From the NCBI GenBank assembly GCA_963676635.1, contig OY781105.1, forward strand, positions 2,356,001 through 2,420,000: DNA of 64,000 nt, in the 5' to 3' direction. This document shows positions 10,133 through 20,118 of the stretch, in pieces. Position numbers and translations under genes: made by a program. How positions within the stretch are numbered: the stretch's first letter is position 1; every line of letters begins with the position of its first letter. The DNA is from GCA-002708315 sp963676635. GTDB lineage: Bacteria > Bacteroidota > Bacteroidia > Bacteroidales > F082. Below the pieces are notes generated by a model. It had not been told where the DNA came from, ran no database searches, and was given only the letters and a program-made list of their open reading frames with translations.

Positions 10133-10253
10133 TTTGTATCTGTCTATTGAGCCTGTAAAGTCTGTTGATTAAGCCAGATTTCTTCATAAAGTATTATTTT
10201 TTAATTATCAGCAATTTCACTACTTTTACACTTTAAATCTGCATAAAATTATT

Positions 10254-11180
10254 ATGGACGGTTTTAAGGAGACCTTTTTTAAATTTGCTAATAAAACTCT
10301 TGTTTATCCTAAAAAGCTTTGGGTACAGTTACTAATTAGTTTTGTGTTTTTTTGCTTTACTTTTTTATTTCTGATTTATTATACTCCTTTTAATATAAAT
10401 GAACTTGGAGATAACAGATTTCTCCCATCATGTATTTATGCAATAATAACATCTTCTGTAATATTTTTTACCCTGTTACTGGCACCTGTTATTAAAAAAT
10501 CATTATTGGAACCTGGTCGATTTACCAATCTGGAATTATTAATAATGATAATTATCACAATGCCGTTTATTAGTATTGGAAACTGGATTTATAACTCATA
10601 TAGTATATATAACCACATTCTTGTTGTTAAATTAAACTACCTTATATTATTAATGGATTTGGTTTATTTTCCTGGTATTTTAGTTGCGAACTTATTCGAT
10701 TGGGAAACAAGAAAACTAGTTATTGTTGATTTACCTTTCTTAGAAGAGAAAGAGAGTCTGGAACAGGTGTCACAAGATGAGGCTACTGTAAAGATAAAAA
10801 ACACTGAAGGAAGAACGATTCTGAACACTCCTGTTAGCAAATTCTTGTGTGCGTATTCCAACCAGAACTACACTGATTTTTTGACTTTAGATAACGGAGA
10901 GGTAAAGAAAGAATTATTGCGTGTGCCTTTCGGGAGATTATTTGAACAATTTGAAGATCATCCACAAATCATTCGATGCCACCGTACTCGTATTGTTAAT
11001 CTATGCTACCTGAGCGGATTTATTCAGGATGACAATAAGAAACTAATCAGATTAAAACATATATCAGAAGCCATTCCTGTATCCAGAAACTATCCTATTG
11101 AAGATCATTTCCCGGTTTTAAACACAGATAATCCTAAACCCGATATTAAAAAACCAAGTAAGCCAACCCTTAATCTATAA
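10254..11180 (+). CDS. membrane-anchored LytTR-domain transcription factor
   Basis: 308 residues with no receiver domain. The first half has about four membrane helices (for example LWVQLLISFVFFCFTFLFLI and LLIMIIITMPFISIGNWIY). The second half is a LytTR DNA-binding domain: FLCAYSNQNYTDFLTL, then IIRCHRTRIVNLCYLSGF, equivalent to the FxRxHRSxIVN block of the family. It probably senses something in the membrane and binds DNA while tethered there. It sits between the two efflux systems, 121 bases after the first regulator and 219 before the second adaptor, so it could belong to either. A related protein is encoded at 40702-41469. Confidence 0.8.
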   Translation: MDGFKETFFKFANKTLVYPKKLWVQLLISFVFFCFTFLFLIYYTPFNINELGDNRFLPSCIYAIITSSVIFFTLLLAPVIKKSLLEPGRFTNLELLIMIIITMPFISIGNWIYNSYSIYNHILVVKLNYLILLMDLVYFPGILVANLFDWETRKLVIVDLPFLEEKESLEQVSQDEATVKIKNTEGRTILNTPVSKFLCAYSNQNYTDFLTLDNGEVKKELLRVPFGRLFEQFEDHPQIIRCHRTRIVNLCYLSGFIQDDNKKLIRLKHISEAIPVSRNYPIEDHFPVLNTDNPKPDIKKPSKPTLNL

Positions 11181-11345
11181 TATGTAGGGATTTATACTGT
11201 TTATCATAAAACCTCTTTACTTATCATTCTCTTATTGATCAATCCCAGTATGTTACCACTATCTTATCAGAGTATCAATATTACATTTCACGTATGTTAT
11301 TAATCATTTCGTGTAAATTTTCATTTTTATAATTTCTAGTGACTA

Positions 11346-11353
11346 TATTTTTG
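11346..11353 (+). promoter_or_regulatory. candidate -7 box for efflux operon 2
   Basis: TATTTTTG matches TAnnTTTG and lies 46 bases before the adaptor ATG in an otherwise gene-free 219-base gap. No clear TTG is found 19-21 bases upstream, so the site is tentative. Confidence 0.4.
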
Positions 11354-11399
11354 TCAGCAAAATATCATTAATAAAAGAAAATACGTAAAATTTTAAAAT

Positions 11400-12467
11400 A
11401 TGAAATTCCTTAATCCATTATTATTTACTTTATTATCGGTTGTTGTTCTGTACGGATGTTCAGAAAACAAAGAAAATAACAAAGAGGTTATTAAATATGT
11501 TAAAACAGAAACAATAACCCCATCCGTTGAAGGGGAGAAGCTAGTATTTAACGGATATATTAAGGAGCACAGTCTCACAACTTTATCATTTCGTGTTGGG
11601 GGCCCAATTATAAAACTAAATGTAAAAACAGGCGAATATGTAAATAAAGGTGAAACAATAGCATCAATCGACAAGCGTGATTATCAGCTACAGGTAAGAT
11701 CAACAAAAGCACAGTATGAGCAGGTTGAAGGTGAGTACAAAAGGTATAAAGAGCTTTACGAAAAAGACAAAATACCTGCAAACTCATATGAAAAGATAAA
11801 ATCAGGATATCTAATGGCAAAAACAGCATATGATAATGCACGTAATCAACTAAGGGATACAGACCTTAAAGCTCCGTTCTCAGGATATATTTTTGGAAAA
11901 ATGACTGAGAACTTCCAAACTGTTGGACCTGGTGTTCCAATCGTATCATTAATGGATATCTCAAAGCTGGAGGTTGTAATTTCAATTCCTGAGAATCTTA
12001 TTAACAAAGTAAAAAACAGTAACAGGAATTTTCTTTCAGTAGAAAACTCAAATGTATCCGATTTGCCTATTAACATTGTTAGCATAAGCGAAAAAACAGG
12101 AAACGATGGTATGTATGAAATGAAACTTAATTTCAACAATGACACTTCATACAATATTTACCCTGGTATGTCAGCAGAAGTTACCATGCACTGTGATAAA
12201 CAATCCGGAACTTTAAAAATTCCTGCTACTGCTGTACTTCATATTGATGATAATAATTACGTTTGGCTTTATAACAAAAGTACTCACACTGTAAAAAGAG
12301 TTCGTGTAGATATCAATAAGATTGTTAATAACGGCTTTATTGAAATTTCTTCTGGAGTAAATTACGGAGATATAATAGTAACAGCCGGTGTAAACTATTT
12401 GCAGGACGGGCAGAAAGTTATGCCATTAAAGAAAAGTTCCAAATCTAATGTTGGAGGATTATTATAA
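11400..12467 (+). CDS. RND periplasmic adaptor lipoprotein (efflux system 2)
   Basis: 355 residues. The N-terminus MKFLNPLLFTLL ends in a lipobox VVLYGC (cysteine about residue 20), so it is a lipoprotein. The barrel-sandwich hybrid halves are VGGPIIKLNVKTGEYVNKGE and LKAPFSGYIFGKM, flanking a helical hairpin of about 60 residues. Then come the beta-barrel (YNIYPGMSAEVTMH) and a membrane-proximal domain. It is the first gene of a tight five-gene cluster: its stop codon overlaps the pump start by one base. It links the pump to the TolC-like duct. Confidence 0.92.
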   Translation: MKFLNPLLFTLLSVVVLYGCSENKENNKEVIKYVKTETITPSVEGEKLVFNGYIKEHSLTTLSFRVGGPIIKLNVKTGEYVNKGETIASIDKRDYQLQVRSTKAQYEQVEGEYKRYKELYEKDKIPANSYEKIKSGYLMAKTAYDNARNQLRDTDLKAPFSGYIFGKMTENFQTVGPGVPIVSLMDISKLEVVISIPENLINKVKNSNRNFLSVENSNVSDLPINIVSISEKTGNDGMYEMKLNFNNDTSYNIYPGMSAEVTMHCDKQSGTLKIPATAVLHIDDNNYVWLYNKSTHTVKRVRVDINKIVNNGFIEISSGVNYGDIIVTAGVNYLQDGQKVMPLKKSSKSNVGGLL

Positions 12468-15400
12468 TGCTTGAAAAGATATTAAAACAAAAGGCTCTGA
12501 TATCCACCATATTGTTTGCCATACTAATTGGTGGGATATTTTCATATATCAATATCGGAAAACTGGAAGATGCTGAAATACCTATTAAATCAGCAATGGT
12601 AATTACTGTTTATCCCGGAGCTTCTGCACATGAAGTAGAGCTGGAGGTTACAGATGTACTTGAAAAAGCTCTGCAAAAGCTTGAGAATGTAGACAACATT
12701 AAATCTGTATCTGAGCCTGGTCTATCAAAAATAACCGTGGAGATAAAGTCGACTGTTACTACTCCTGAGCTTCCACAGCTTTGGGACCACCTTCGTCGTA
12801 AAGTAAATGATGCAAAAGGTAGTCTCCCTCAAGGAGCTTATGACCCTATCGTAAATGACGATTTTGCTGATGTTTATGGCATTCTGTATGCAATTACAGC
12901 TGATGGATATACTCATAATGAATTAATAAAATATACAGAATATATCGAAAAAGAGTTGCTTGCTGTTGACGGAGTTCGTCGTTCACAGGTTTTTGGAGAA
13001 CAAACCGAAACAGTTGATGTAGTATTTTCTACGGAGAAGCTGGCAAGTTTAAAGATCAACCCGATGATGATTGCATTGGCATTACAAAATCAGGGAGCTA
13101 TTGTTAATCCTGGGACTATTATTACTGGTGATGAATCAATAAGAGTAGGTGTTGGTAATAAAATAAGTAGCGAAAAAGAAATTGAAGATCTATTGATTCA
13201 GGTACCAGGCGGTGGTAATTTCCGGCTTGGAGAGATAGCAATAGTAAAGCGCTCCTTTATAGAACCTAAACGTGAAGTGTTATACTACAACAATAAACAA
13301 GGTCTTACTCTGGGACTATCAAACGAAAGTGGTATAAATATAGTTGAATTAGGCGAAAGATTGGATAAAAAACTTACAGAAGTACAAAGAGAACTCCCTG
13401 CAGGAATTGAGATAAATGAAGTTTATTATCAACCTGATCGTGTGGCTGATGCTGTCAACGATTTTATGCTAAACTTGTTAATTTCTGTTGGCACTGTAAT
13501 ACTGGTCTTAATGTTTACAATGGGATACAGATCAGGATTGCTGATTTCCAGCGGTCTTATCTTTACTATTCTGGGTACCTTAATAATTATGCTTATAATC
13601 GGGCTTCCTCTGCACAGGATTACTCTTGCTACATTTATCCTGGCAATGGGTATGCTGGTAGATAATGCGATTGTTGTTGCTGATGGAATATTGGTTGACC
13701 TTAAGAAAGGTGTAAAAAGGTCGAAGGCTTTCGTAAACACAGCAAAACGCACAGCATTGCCGCTTCTGGGTGCAACTTTAGTAGCAATACTTGCATTCCT
13801 TCCTTTGCGGATGGCTCCTAATGCAGCTGGTGAGTTTTTAAGTTCTCTATTCACTGTACTGGTAATTTCACTATTACTCAGCTGGCTATTTGCCATGATA
13901 CAAACTCCTTTTAATGCAACTTACTTCTATCGAAAAGAAAGACCAGAAGGAGAGAAAAAAGAATCGTATGATAACCATTTCTATAAATTCTTCAGAAAAT
14001 TAGTGAAATGGGCAGTAAAATATAAATACAGATTTACTGTTGCCAGTATTCTTATACTTATTGTGTCACTTTATGCTTTCCGTTTTGTAAAGATTGACTT
14101 CATGCCAAAGATTCAATATAATCAGTTCTTTGTGGAATATAACCTACCACAGGGATCAGATGTTAATGCCGTTGAAAGAGATATTGTTTCAATACAAGAA
14201 TTCATCATGAATATTGATGGTGTAAGATCTGTAACGGGGGCAATTGGGAGACCACCAGCAAGATATGCCCTTATGCGTAAAATGCCTATCGGTAGTGATA
14301 CTTATGGTGAAGTAATAGTGGAAACCTATAAAAAGGGAAGAGTTAAAGAGATTATCCCTGAAATCAGAGAATATCTGGATCTTAACTATCCTGGAGCACA
14401 AATACGTATTCATGAATTTGGAGCTGCTTTTGCAGATCATGGTATCGAAGCTGTTTTTCTTGGACCTGATCCTCGAGTTTTACGACATCTGGCAGATTCA
14501 GCTCTTAGTATATATTATGATGAACCTGTTGTAACTAATATCACAACCGACTGGCGAAATAAGGTAAAATATGTTGTTCCTTCCTATTCAGTAGAAAGAG
14601 CTCAAAAACTTGGACTAACAAGAAACGATATGGGTAGCTCTATTCTTGTTGCTACTAATGGATTACCTGTTGGAGCTTTCTATGAAGGTGATAAACAGAT
14701 TCCTGTTATTCTCAAGACTTCTGATAATGTAGCTGAAAATATGGATGGACTTCTTTCAATTCCTGTATGGGGACAGCAAAGTAGAAGCAGCGTGCCTCTG
14801 GCTCAGATTGTTGACACTGTCAGACTCGACTGGAAGAATCAACAAATCCACAGACTTAATGGTATTCGTTCCATTAAAGCTCAATGTGATCCTGCTGATG
14901 GTTATTCATCAATGGAAGCTTTCTCTCATGTCAAAGATAAAATAGAAGCCATTGATCTTCCTGAAGGTTATTCCCTTGAATGGGAGGGTGAAATCTCCGC
15001 TCAGGGCGAAGCAAATAAGGCTTTGTTTACTTATCTGCCACTGGCCATAGGTTTAATGCTGATAATTGTAATTGGCTTGTTTAACAATCTGCGTCAACCG
15101 ATAATAATATTCAGTATTGTTCCTTTTGCACTTATTGGGATTGTAATTGGGTTCCTTTTAACAGGTGAATCTTTATCCTTTGTAGGTATCATCGGAGCAC
15201 TGGGATTAATAGGTATGATGATTAAAAACTCTGTGGTTCTTCTTGATGAGATAAACCATGGAATTAAGGATGGTAAAACTGCTCTCTCTTCAACTATCGA
15301 AGCTGCTGTTTCAAGACTTAGACCCGTAATGATGGCATCAATGACCACAATACTTGGTATGTTGCCTCTGTTATTTGATGCAATGTTCAAGTCTATGGCA

Positions 15401-15538
15401 ATAACCATTATGTTTGGATTGCTCTTCGGAACAGTGATTACATTGCTTGTTGTACCAGTGCTTTATACTGTTCTGTTTAAAGTAAAAACAAAAGAATTAG
15501 TAACTATCAAAGACTATCAGAATGACACGATTTCTTAA
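12467..15538 (+). CDS. RND-family efflux transporter permease (efflux system 2)
   Basis: 1023 residues with the full RND architecture: one N-terminal helix, two periplasmic loops and two groups of membrane helices. TM4 carries MGMLVDNAIVVADGILVDL, with D-N rather than the D-D seen in system 1. TM10 carries GLIGMMIKNSVVLLDEIN, keeping the lysine-asparagine pair of AcrB-type pumps. It therefore belongs to a different RND subgroup from the pump at 3809-7009, and the two are not recent duplicates. It should export amphiphilic compounds using the proton gradient. Its 3' end overlaps the TolC-like gene by 17 bases. Confidence 0.93.
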   Translation: MLEKILKQKALISTILFAILIGGIFSYINIGKLEDAEIPIKSAMVITVYPGASAHEVELEVTDVLEKALQKLENVDNIKSVSEPGLSKITVEIKSTVTTPELPQLWDHLRRKVNDAKGSLPQGAYDPIVNDDFADVYGILYAITADGYTHNELIKYTEYIEKELLAVDGVRRSQVFGEQTETVDVVFSTEKLASLKINPMMIALALQNQGAIVNPGTIITGDESIRVGVGNKISSEKEIEDLLIQVPGGGNFRLGEIAIVKRSFIEPKREVLYYNNKQGLTLGLSNESGINIVELGERLDKKLTEVQRELPAGIEINEVYYQPDRVADAVNDFMLNLLISVGTVILVLMFTMGYRSGLLISSGLIFTILGTLIIMLIIGLPLHRITLATFILAMGMLVDNAIVVADGILVDLKKGVKRSKAFVNTAKRTALPLLGATLVAILAFLPLRMAPNAAGEFLSSLFTVLVISLLLSWLFAMIQTPFNATYFYRKERPEGEKKESYDNHFYKFFRKLVKWAVKYKYRFTVASILILIVSLYAFRFVKIDFMPKIQYNQFFVEYNLPQGSDVNAVERDIVSIQEFIMNIDGVRSVTGAIGRPPARYALMRKMPIGSDTYGEVIVETYKKGRVKEIIPEIREYLDLNYPGAQIRIHEFGAAFADHGIEAVFLGPDPRVLRHLADSALSIYYDEPVVTNITTDWRNKVKYVVPSYSVERAQKLGLTRNDMGSSILVATNGLPVGAFYEGDKQIPVILKTSDNVAENMDGLLSIPVWGQQSRSSVPLAQIVDTVRLDWKNQQIHRLNGIRSIKAQCDPADGYSSMEAFSHVKDKIEAIDLPEGYSLEWEGEISAQGEANKALFTYLPLAIGLMLIIVIGLFNNLRQPIIIFSIVPFALIGIVIGFLLTGESLSFVGIIGALGLIGMMIKNSVVLLDEINHGIKDGKTALSSTIEAAVSRLRPVMMASMTTILGMLPLLFDAMFKSMAITIMFGLLFGTVITLLVVPVLYTVLFKVKTKELVTIKDYQNDTIS

Positions 15539-16910
15539 ATATAAAGCAGTTATTATTGTCATGGCATTATTAGCCCTGACAGGAAATATAATTAACGCTC
15601 AAGGAAAGCTTACAATTGAAGAATGCAGAGAAAAAGCTGTTGACTATAACAAAGAGCTGAAGAAGGCTAATCTGCAAAAAGAAGAAGCCGTTGCTTCACA
15701 AAAAGCAGCACGTACAGCTTATCTGCCGTCTTTAAAGGCTGAAGCTAATGCCATGCATATAAGTGGACTGGATGATATTAGCACTCCAGGATACTTCCTG
15801 CCAACTGCCGAAAGTGAAGAGGCTGCGCAAATGGGCCAGTTCAGCGGTATTAGTGATGTATGGAGTCCGGGAATGACAATTGAAATGAATAATCTGAATG
15901 TTGTTTATGGGGGATTATCTCTTTCACAACCGGTGTATACTGGCGGAAAAATTGCCACTTCAAATAAAATGGCTGATGTAGGTGTTGATATGGCTGCCCT
16001 TTCCTATGACTTAAAGTATTCAGAAATAATTGAACTTAATGATCAGGCTTTCTGGAACGTTGCAATGGTTGAGGCAAATATCAATCTTGCTGAAAAATAC
16101 ATCGAAATGCTTACTGAAACAGAAGATATGATGACAGCAATGTATGATGTTGGTCTGCAACCTGCCAGTGAGAAACTTAAAGTTACTGTGCAGAAGAATG
16201 AAGCTGAACTGCAACTTATGATGGCTAAGAACGGACTTAAGATTGCTAAGATGAACCTCAACCAGATTCTTGGTAATGATCTTGAAAAAGAAATAAACAT
16301 CACTTATGATTCCATCGACAATATCCAGCTTATTACCATGACTAATGGTATTCAGATGGCTAATGAAAATCGTGATGAATTACTACTGCTTAAGAAGAAC
16401 ATTGAGATGTCTGCTCTTGATAAAAAAATGGTAGTTAGTGATTATCTCCCCCAATTAGGTGTAGGTATTCAATATCAGGGCACATATGTTAGTGACTTTG
16501 CTGAAGATGTGGAATTCAGTCCCATTGTTGCTGCTCAACTTAGTGTTCCTATTTTTCAATGGGGACAAAAAAACAAAAAGAAAAGAGCTGCTCAGTTTAA
16601 AATCAAACAAAATGAAATGGAACTGAGTCATAGTACTGATCTTATCCATCTTCAGGTGCAAAATACTAAAGTTAAAGTTGAAGAAGCTTATGAAGCTATT
16701 CTTATTGCAGAAAAAAACATTGTAGAAGCACAGGAGAGTCTGGATGAAACAAAATCCAGCTTTGAAGTAGGATTAAACTCAACAACTGACCTATTAATTG
16801 CACAGACAAACTGGCTAAAGGCAAGATTACAACGTATCCAGGCAGTAGCTAAATACAAAACTCTTGAAACAACATGGAAAAAAGTAACCGGTCAGCTTAA
16901 GCCGGAATAA
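15522..16910 (+). CDS. TolC-family outer membrane efflux protein (efflux system 2)
   Basis: 462 residues with a signal peptide ending near NIINAQ. The mature protein holds the two outer-membrane efflux repeats, with LSLSQPVYTGGKIATSNKMA and LSVPIFQWGQKNKKKRAAQF as the strand-turn-helix signatures of the two halves. It should form the exit duct of the second tripartite pump. The start codon lies inside the pump gene (17-base overlap), showing tight coupling, and the kinase gene follows after 26 bases. Confidence 0.92.
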   Translation: MTRFLKYKAVIIVMALLALTGNIINAQGKLTIEECREKAVDYNKELKKANLQKEEAVASQKAARTAYLPSLKAEANAMHISGLDDISTPGYFLPTAESEEAAQMGQFSGISDVWSPGMTIEMNNLNVVYGGLSLSQPVYTGGKIATSNKMADVGVDMAALSYDLKYSEIIELNDQAFWNVAMVEANINLAEKYIEMLTETEDMMTAMYDVGLQPASEKLKVTVQKNEAELQLMMAKNGLKIAKMNLNQILGNDLEKEINITYDSIDNIQLITMTNGIQMANENRDELLLLKKNIEMSALDKKMVVSDYLPQLGVGIQYQGTYVSDFAEDVEFSPIVAAQLSVPIFQWGQKNKKKRAAQFKIKQNEMELSHSTDLIHLQVQNTKVKVEEAYEAILIAEKNIVEAQESLDETKSSFEVGLNSTTDLLIAQTNWLKARLQRIQAVAKYKTLETTWKKVTGQLKPE

Positions 16911-16936
16911 TTTAATTAATATCTTTATAAATTAAA

Positions 16937-18007
16937 ATGAAGCTGATAAGAAAACATATTCAAAAAGATACTTTGGCATATAGGTTGCCAAGTTATAAAC
17001 TGGTTAACTTCCTTATCAGAATTATTTTAATAAGCTTAATTGCTATTTCATTACTTCGATTAATTGTTTACTTATCATACGATTCCGACATTAGATATAC
17101 TAACCCTCCTTTTAAATATTATGTTAGTATTATAGTGGCTTTTGTTCTTGCAGGTGAAATCCAAATAGTTATTGATAACTTAATCGAAAGGATTCTTCCT
17201 GTACCAACAAAAGTAAGACTCAGACTTGCAATACAGGTTATTCTTGGCTTAATAATTATCGGAGTTATTTTTAAGATAATGTCAATAATAATAGAACCGG
17301 ATTTGATGAATGATAAAAACAAAATAGCAACTTATTTGGGCCTTATGCTTGGTCTCATCTTTGTTTTTTTAGTTTCTCACGGGTTAATACTTGCTAGATT
17401 TACTGAAAAATGGTCAACATCGCAAAGGAAAATATTGGAGATGAAACGCGAGAAGCTGGAGATGGATTACAATAGCCTTCAGGATCAGCTTAATCCACAC
17501 TTCCTCTTCAATAATCTGAGTGTCCTTAAGTCTCTTATTATTTATGATCAAAACGCTGCAGTTACTTTTACTGAAAACTTTACAGATGTATATAGGTATG
17601 TTCTTAAAAGTAAAGAAAAGAGACTTGTTAAACTTGAAGATGAGCTTAAATTTATTGAATCATATATCGGTCTGCATAAAGAGCGACTAGGGGAAGGCCT
17701 TGTTGTGAAGTTCTCTCTTGAAACGAAGTTTACAGATCAAAAAATACCACCTCTTACTCTTCAGCTTATTATGGAAAACGCTATTAAACATAATATAGCC
17801 GACAGCGAATCTCCTCTTATTATTCAAATAAACACAAAAAACGATTATCTGATAATAAAAAATAATTTCCAGCCTCGTGAAACTTCATATTCTACTAAAA
17901 CAGGGCTTAGCAATCTTAATAAAAGATATGAATTACTGACTAATAAAAAGATAAAGATAATATCTGACAATAAAACTTTTGAAATACAAATCCCATTATT
18001 AACATAG
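16937..18007 (+). CDS. LytS-type sensor histidine kinase (efflux system 2)
   Basis: 356 residues with four predicted membrane helices, then the H-box DQLNPHFLFNNLSVLKSLI and the N-box LIMENAIKHN, with TGLSNLNKRYELL as the glycine-containing ATP-lid region (shorter than in other kinases of the family). It is the fourth gene of the efflux cluster, 26 bases after the TolC-like gene, and should be co-transcribed with the pump it presumably controls. Unlike system 1, the kinase is downstream in the same operon, so feedback through its own transcript is possible. Confidence 0.9.
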   Translation: MKLIRKHIQKDTLAYRLPSYKLVNFLIRIILISLIAISLLRLIVYLSYDSDIRYTNPPFKYYVSIIVAFVLAGEIQIVIDNLIERILPVPTKVRLRLAIQVILGLIIIGVIFKIMSIIIEPDLMNDKNKIATYLGLMLGLIFVFLVSHGLILARFTEKWSTSQRKILEMKREKLEMDYNSLQDQLNPHFLFNNLSVLKSLIIYDQNAAVTFTENFTDVYRYVLKSKEKRLVKLEDELKFIESYIGLHKERLGEGLVVKFSLETKFTDQKIPPLTLQLIMENAIKHNIADSESPLIIQINTKNDYLIIKNNFQPRETSYSTKTGLSNLNKRYELLTNKKIKIISDNKTFEIQIPLLT

Positions 18008-18009
18008 TT

Positions 18010-18783
18010 ATGAATATCAAAGCATTAATAATAGAAGATGAACATCATAATTATCGTTTATTACGAGGAATGATTGAAAAATACAGACCCAATTGGAATA
18101 TCGAAGGTCCTGTTAGCAGTGTAGAAAAGGCTGTTTCATGGTTAAACAGCAATCCTGCTCCTGATATTATCTTTATGGATATTCAGCTTACAGATGGTAT
18201 TTGCTTTACAATATTTGATAAGGTAAATGTTGACTGCATGGTTATCTTTACAACAGCATATGATGAATACGCTCTGAGGGCTTTCGACGTTAACAGTATT
18301 GATTATCTTCTTAAGCCTGTTAAGCAAACAAGATTATCAGAAGCTATTGACAAATTTGAGATGTTTTTAAATATTAAAGACAAAAATTCATCTCCCAATG
18401 ATTACTCTGAAATAATCGATGCTATTAAGAAAGGTGAAAAAAAATACAGAAAAAGATTTCTTGTAGCCGAAGCAACGTCATTTCAAAAAATTGATGTTAA
18501 AGATATCGCTCTTTTCTATACAGAGAACAGGATAACATATGCCGTTACATTCGAGGGAAAAGAACATCATCTGGAATTAACCATGGAAAAACTTGAGGAA
18601 CAACTTGACCCTGAATTATTCTTCAGAGCAAACCGCAGTTATATTATTCATATCGATGCTGTACAAAAGATTGAGACTTATTTTGGTGGTAAGCTATTTA
18701 TTAAGATGATACCTTCTGTTAAACATGAAATAACCGTTAGCAGACTAAAAGCTACTGAGTTTAAAAACTGGATAGGAAAATAA
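18010..18783 (+). CDS. LytTR-family response regulator (efflux system 2)
   Basis: 257 residues. The receiver shows IIEDEHHN, the phosphoacceptor in IIFMDIQLTDG, FTTAYDEYALRAF and the lysine in DYLLKPVKQT. The LytTR domain contains IDVKDIALFYTENRITYAVT and FFRANRSYIIHIDAV. It starts two bases after the kinase stop codon. It is the DNA-binding partner of the preceding kinase and probably regulates the efflux operon that contains it. Confidence 0.92.
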   Translation: MNIKALIIEDEHHNYRLLRGMIEKYRPNWNIEGPVSSVEKAVSWLNSNPAPDIIFMDIQLTDGICFTIFDKVNVDCMVIFTTAYDEYALRAFDVNSIDYLLKPVKQTRLSEAIDKFEMFLNIKDKNSSPNDYSEIIDAIKKGEKKYRKRFLVAEATSFQKIDVKDIALFYTENRITYAVTFEGKEHHLELTMEKLEEQLDPELFFRANRSYIIHIDAVQKIETYFGGKLFIKMIPSVKHEITVSRLKATEFKNWIGK

Positions 18784-18836
18784 CATTTGATAATATTATT
18801 CTTTTATAACTAAATTATGTTGTTAATTAATTATCT

Positions 18837-18844
18837 TATGTTTG
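18837..18844 (+). promoter_or_regulatory. candidate -7 box for the sulfotransferase gene
   Basis: TATGTTTG matches TAnnTTTG and lies 56 bases before the ATG, in the only gap between the efflux operon and this gene. The upstream element is not convincing. Confidence 0.35.
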
Positions 18845-18900
18845 CCACTGTTTAAAGAATGCTATTCTTTTTACAAAATTGATGATTTAATCAGTTAACA

Positions 18901-19986
18901 ATGGCTACAACACAGGAAGATATTAATAGTTTACCCTTTTTGTTTATTTCAGGAAGACCCAGATCAGGGACTACCTTACTAATGTCCTTGTTTGATGCCC
19001 ATCCAAATGTTAGCATACCACCAGAATGTCAGTTTATTGTAAATCTCCACTCAAAATATAAAAACACTACTGATTGGAATTATAATATAATAAATGAGTT
19101 TATAGAGGACCTTAAAATTCAATGGAGATTTGAATTTTGGAATGTAGATCTGGAAAAGTTAAAGAAGAATTTACAGGATTTTGGGGGACAAGCATCTTAT
19201 GCTGATGTGTGTAAACAAGTATATCTGTTAAACAAATCTGTATTTCCCAAAGAAGATATATTGCTTCTTGGAGATAAGAATCCTGGTTACACAATATACA
19301 CAGAAAGACTCCTGGAAATATTCCCAAACGCAAAGTTTATTCATATTATCAGAGATTATCGCGACAATCTTGTTTCCATTCGCAATGTTGATTTCGAACT
19401 GCCTGTTACATCAATGGTTGTATATAAATGGACTTACTTTATCAGGAGATTCAGAAAAGCAATGAGAAGAAATCCTGACAATCACATTGAAATCAGATAC
19501 GAAGATCTGGTTACCAATCCAGAAAAAGAAATGAAAAAGCTGTGTGTGTTTGCAGGTGTTAAATACCGAGAGGATGTCTTTAATTTTCATGAAAAAACAG
19601 AAGAAGTCATGAAGATGTATCCTGAAGATATTATGAAGAAATATTTCAGTAGCCTGATGAAAAAGGTAAACACATCCAGAATGGGATTATGGAAAAAAGA
19701 ACTTAATGATAAGCAGATTAAAATTGCCGATTACACGGCAGGTAAATATGCTGATGAACTAAACTACCAAAGAAAGTATACAAATTTCAATGCAGCTGTT
19801 ATCATTAAATCACTTCCGGGTATTATCCTTGCCAGAATGATTTACATCGCCACATGGATTGTTGACAAATTCCCTTATAAGCTACGTATGAATATTCTAA
19901 GTAAATGGCCTCGTGCCCTTGCATCGGCTTTCCTTAGAGTTTTCCACCCTAAGAAGTACAAAGAGCTTTCCAATAGCAACAAATAA
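18901..19986 (+). CDS. sulfotransferase family protein
   Basis: 361 residues. The N-terminal P-loop-like PAPS-binding motif FISGRPRSGTTLLMSLFDAH (about residues 17-36) and the second binding block FIHIIRDYRDNLVSIRN identify the sulfotransferase superfamily, the type that transfers sulfate from PAPS to a sugar, lipid or protein. There is no signal peptide; a hydrophobic stretch near the C-terminus (AAVIIKSLPGIILARMIYIA) may associate with the membrane. The acceptor is unknown. The sulfate-activating genes cysD and cysN occur in the same window at 52-55 kb and could supply the donor pathway. It stands alone, between the efflux cluster and the peptidase pair. Confidence 0.85.
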   Translation: MATTQEDINSLPFLFISGRPRSGTTLLMSLFDAHPNVSIPPECQFIVNLHSKYKNTTDWNYNIINEFIEDLKIQWRFEFWNVDLEKLKKNLQDFGGQASYADVCKQVYLLNKSVFPKEDILLLGDKNPGYTIYTERLLEIFPNAKFIHIIRDYRDNLVSIRNVDFELPVTSMVVYKWTYFIRRFRKAMRRNPDNHIEIRYEDLVTNPEKEMKKLCVFAGVKYREDVFNFHEKTEEVMKMYPEDIMKKYFSSLMKKVNTSRMGLWKKELNDKQIKIADYTAGKYADELNYQRKYTNFNAAVIIKSLPGIILARMIYIATWIVDKFPYKLRMNILSKWPRALASAFLRVFHPKKYKELSNSNK

Positions 19987-20062
19987 TAACACCTTCTATT
20001 CATAAAGATTATAATTTATCAACCTTTATAATTCACATTAAGTGATTGTTAAACAATTATTA

Positions 20063-20070
20063 TAAATTTG
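20063..20070 (+). promoter_or_regulatory. candidate -7 box for the C69-M3 peptidase pair
   Basis: TAAATTTG matches TAnnTTTG, followed by a run GTGCCCC, with a predicted start near 20077 and a leader of about 42 bases. The leader contains a duplicated ATGAAAATTAAAAT: the first copy opens a 10-codon reading frame at 20097-20129 that overlaps the real start at 20119 in another frame. Confidence 0.45.
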
Positions 20071-20118
20071 TGCCCCGATATCTGGAAATAAAAAAAATGA
20101 AAATTAAAATCTTCTATT

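Noticed and set aside
13429..13896. 155-residue open frame opposite the RND pump gene
   Set aside because: It is entirely inside the plus-strand pump gene, whose frame shows clear transmembrane and family motifs; this is an antisense shadow.
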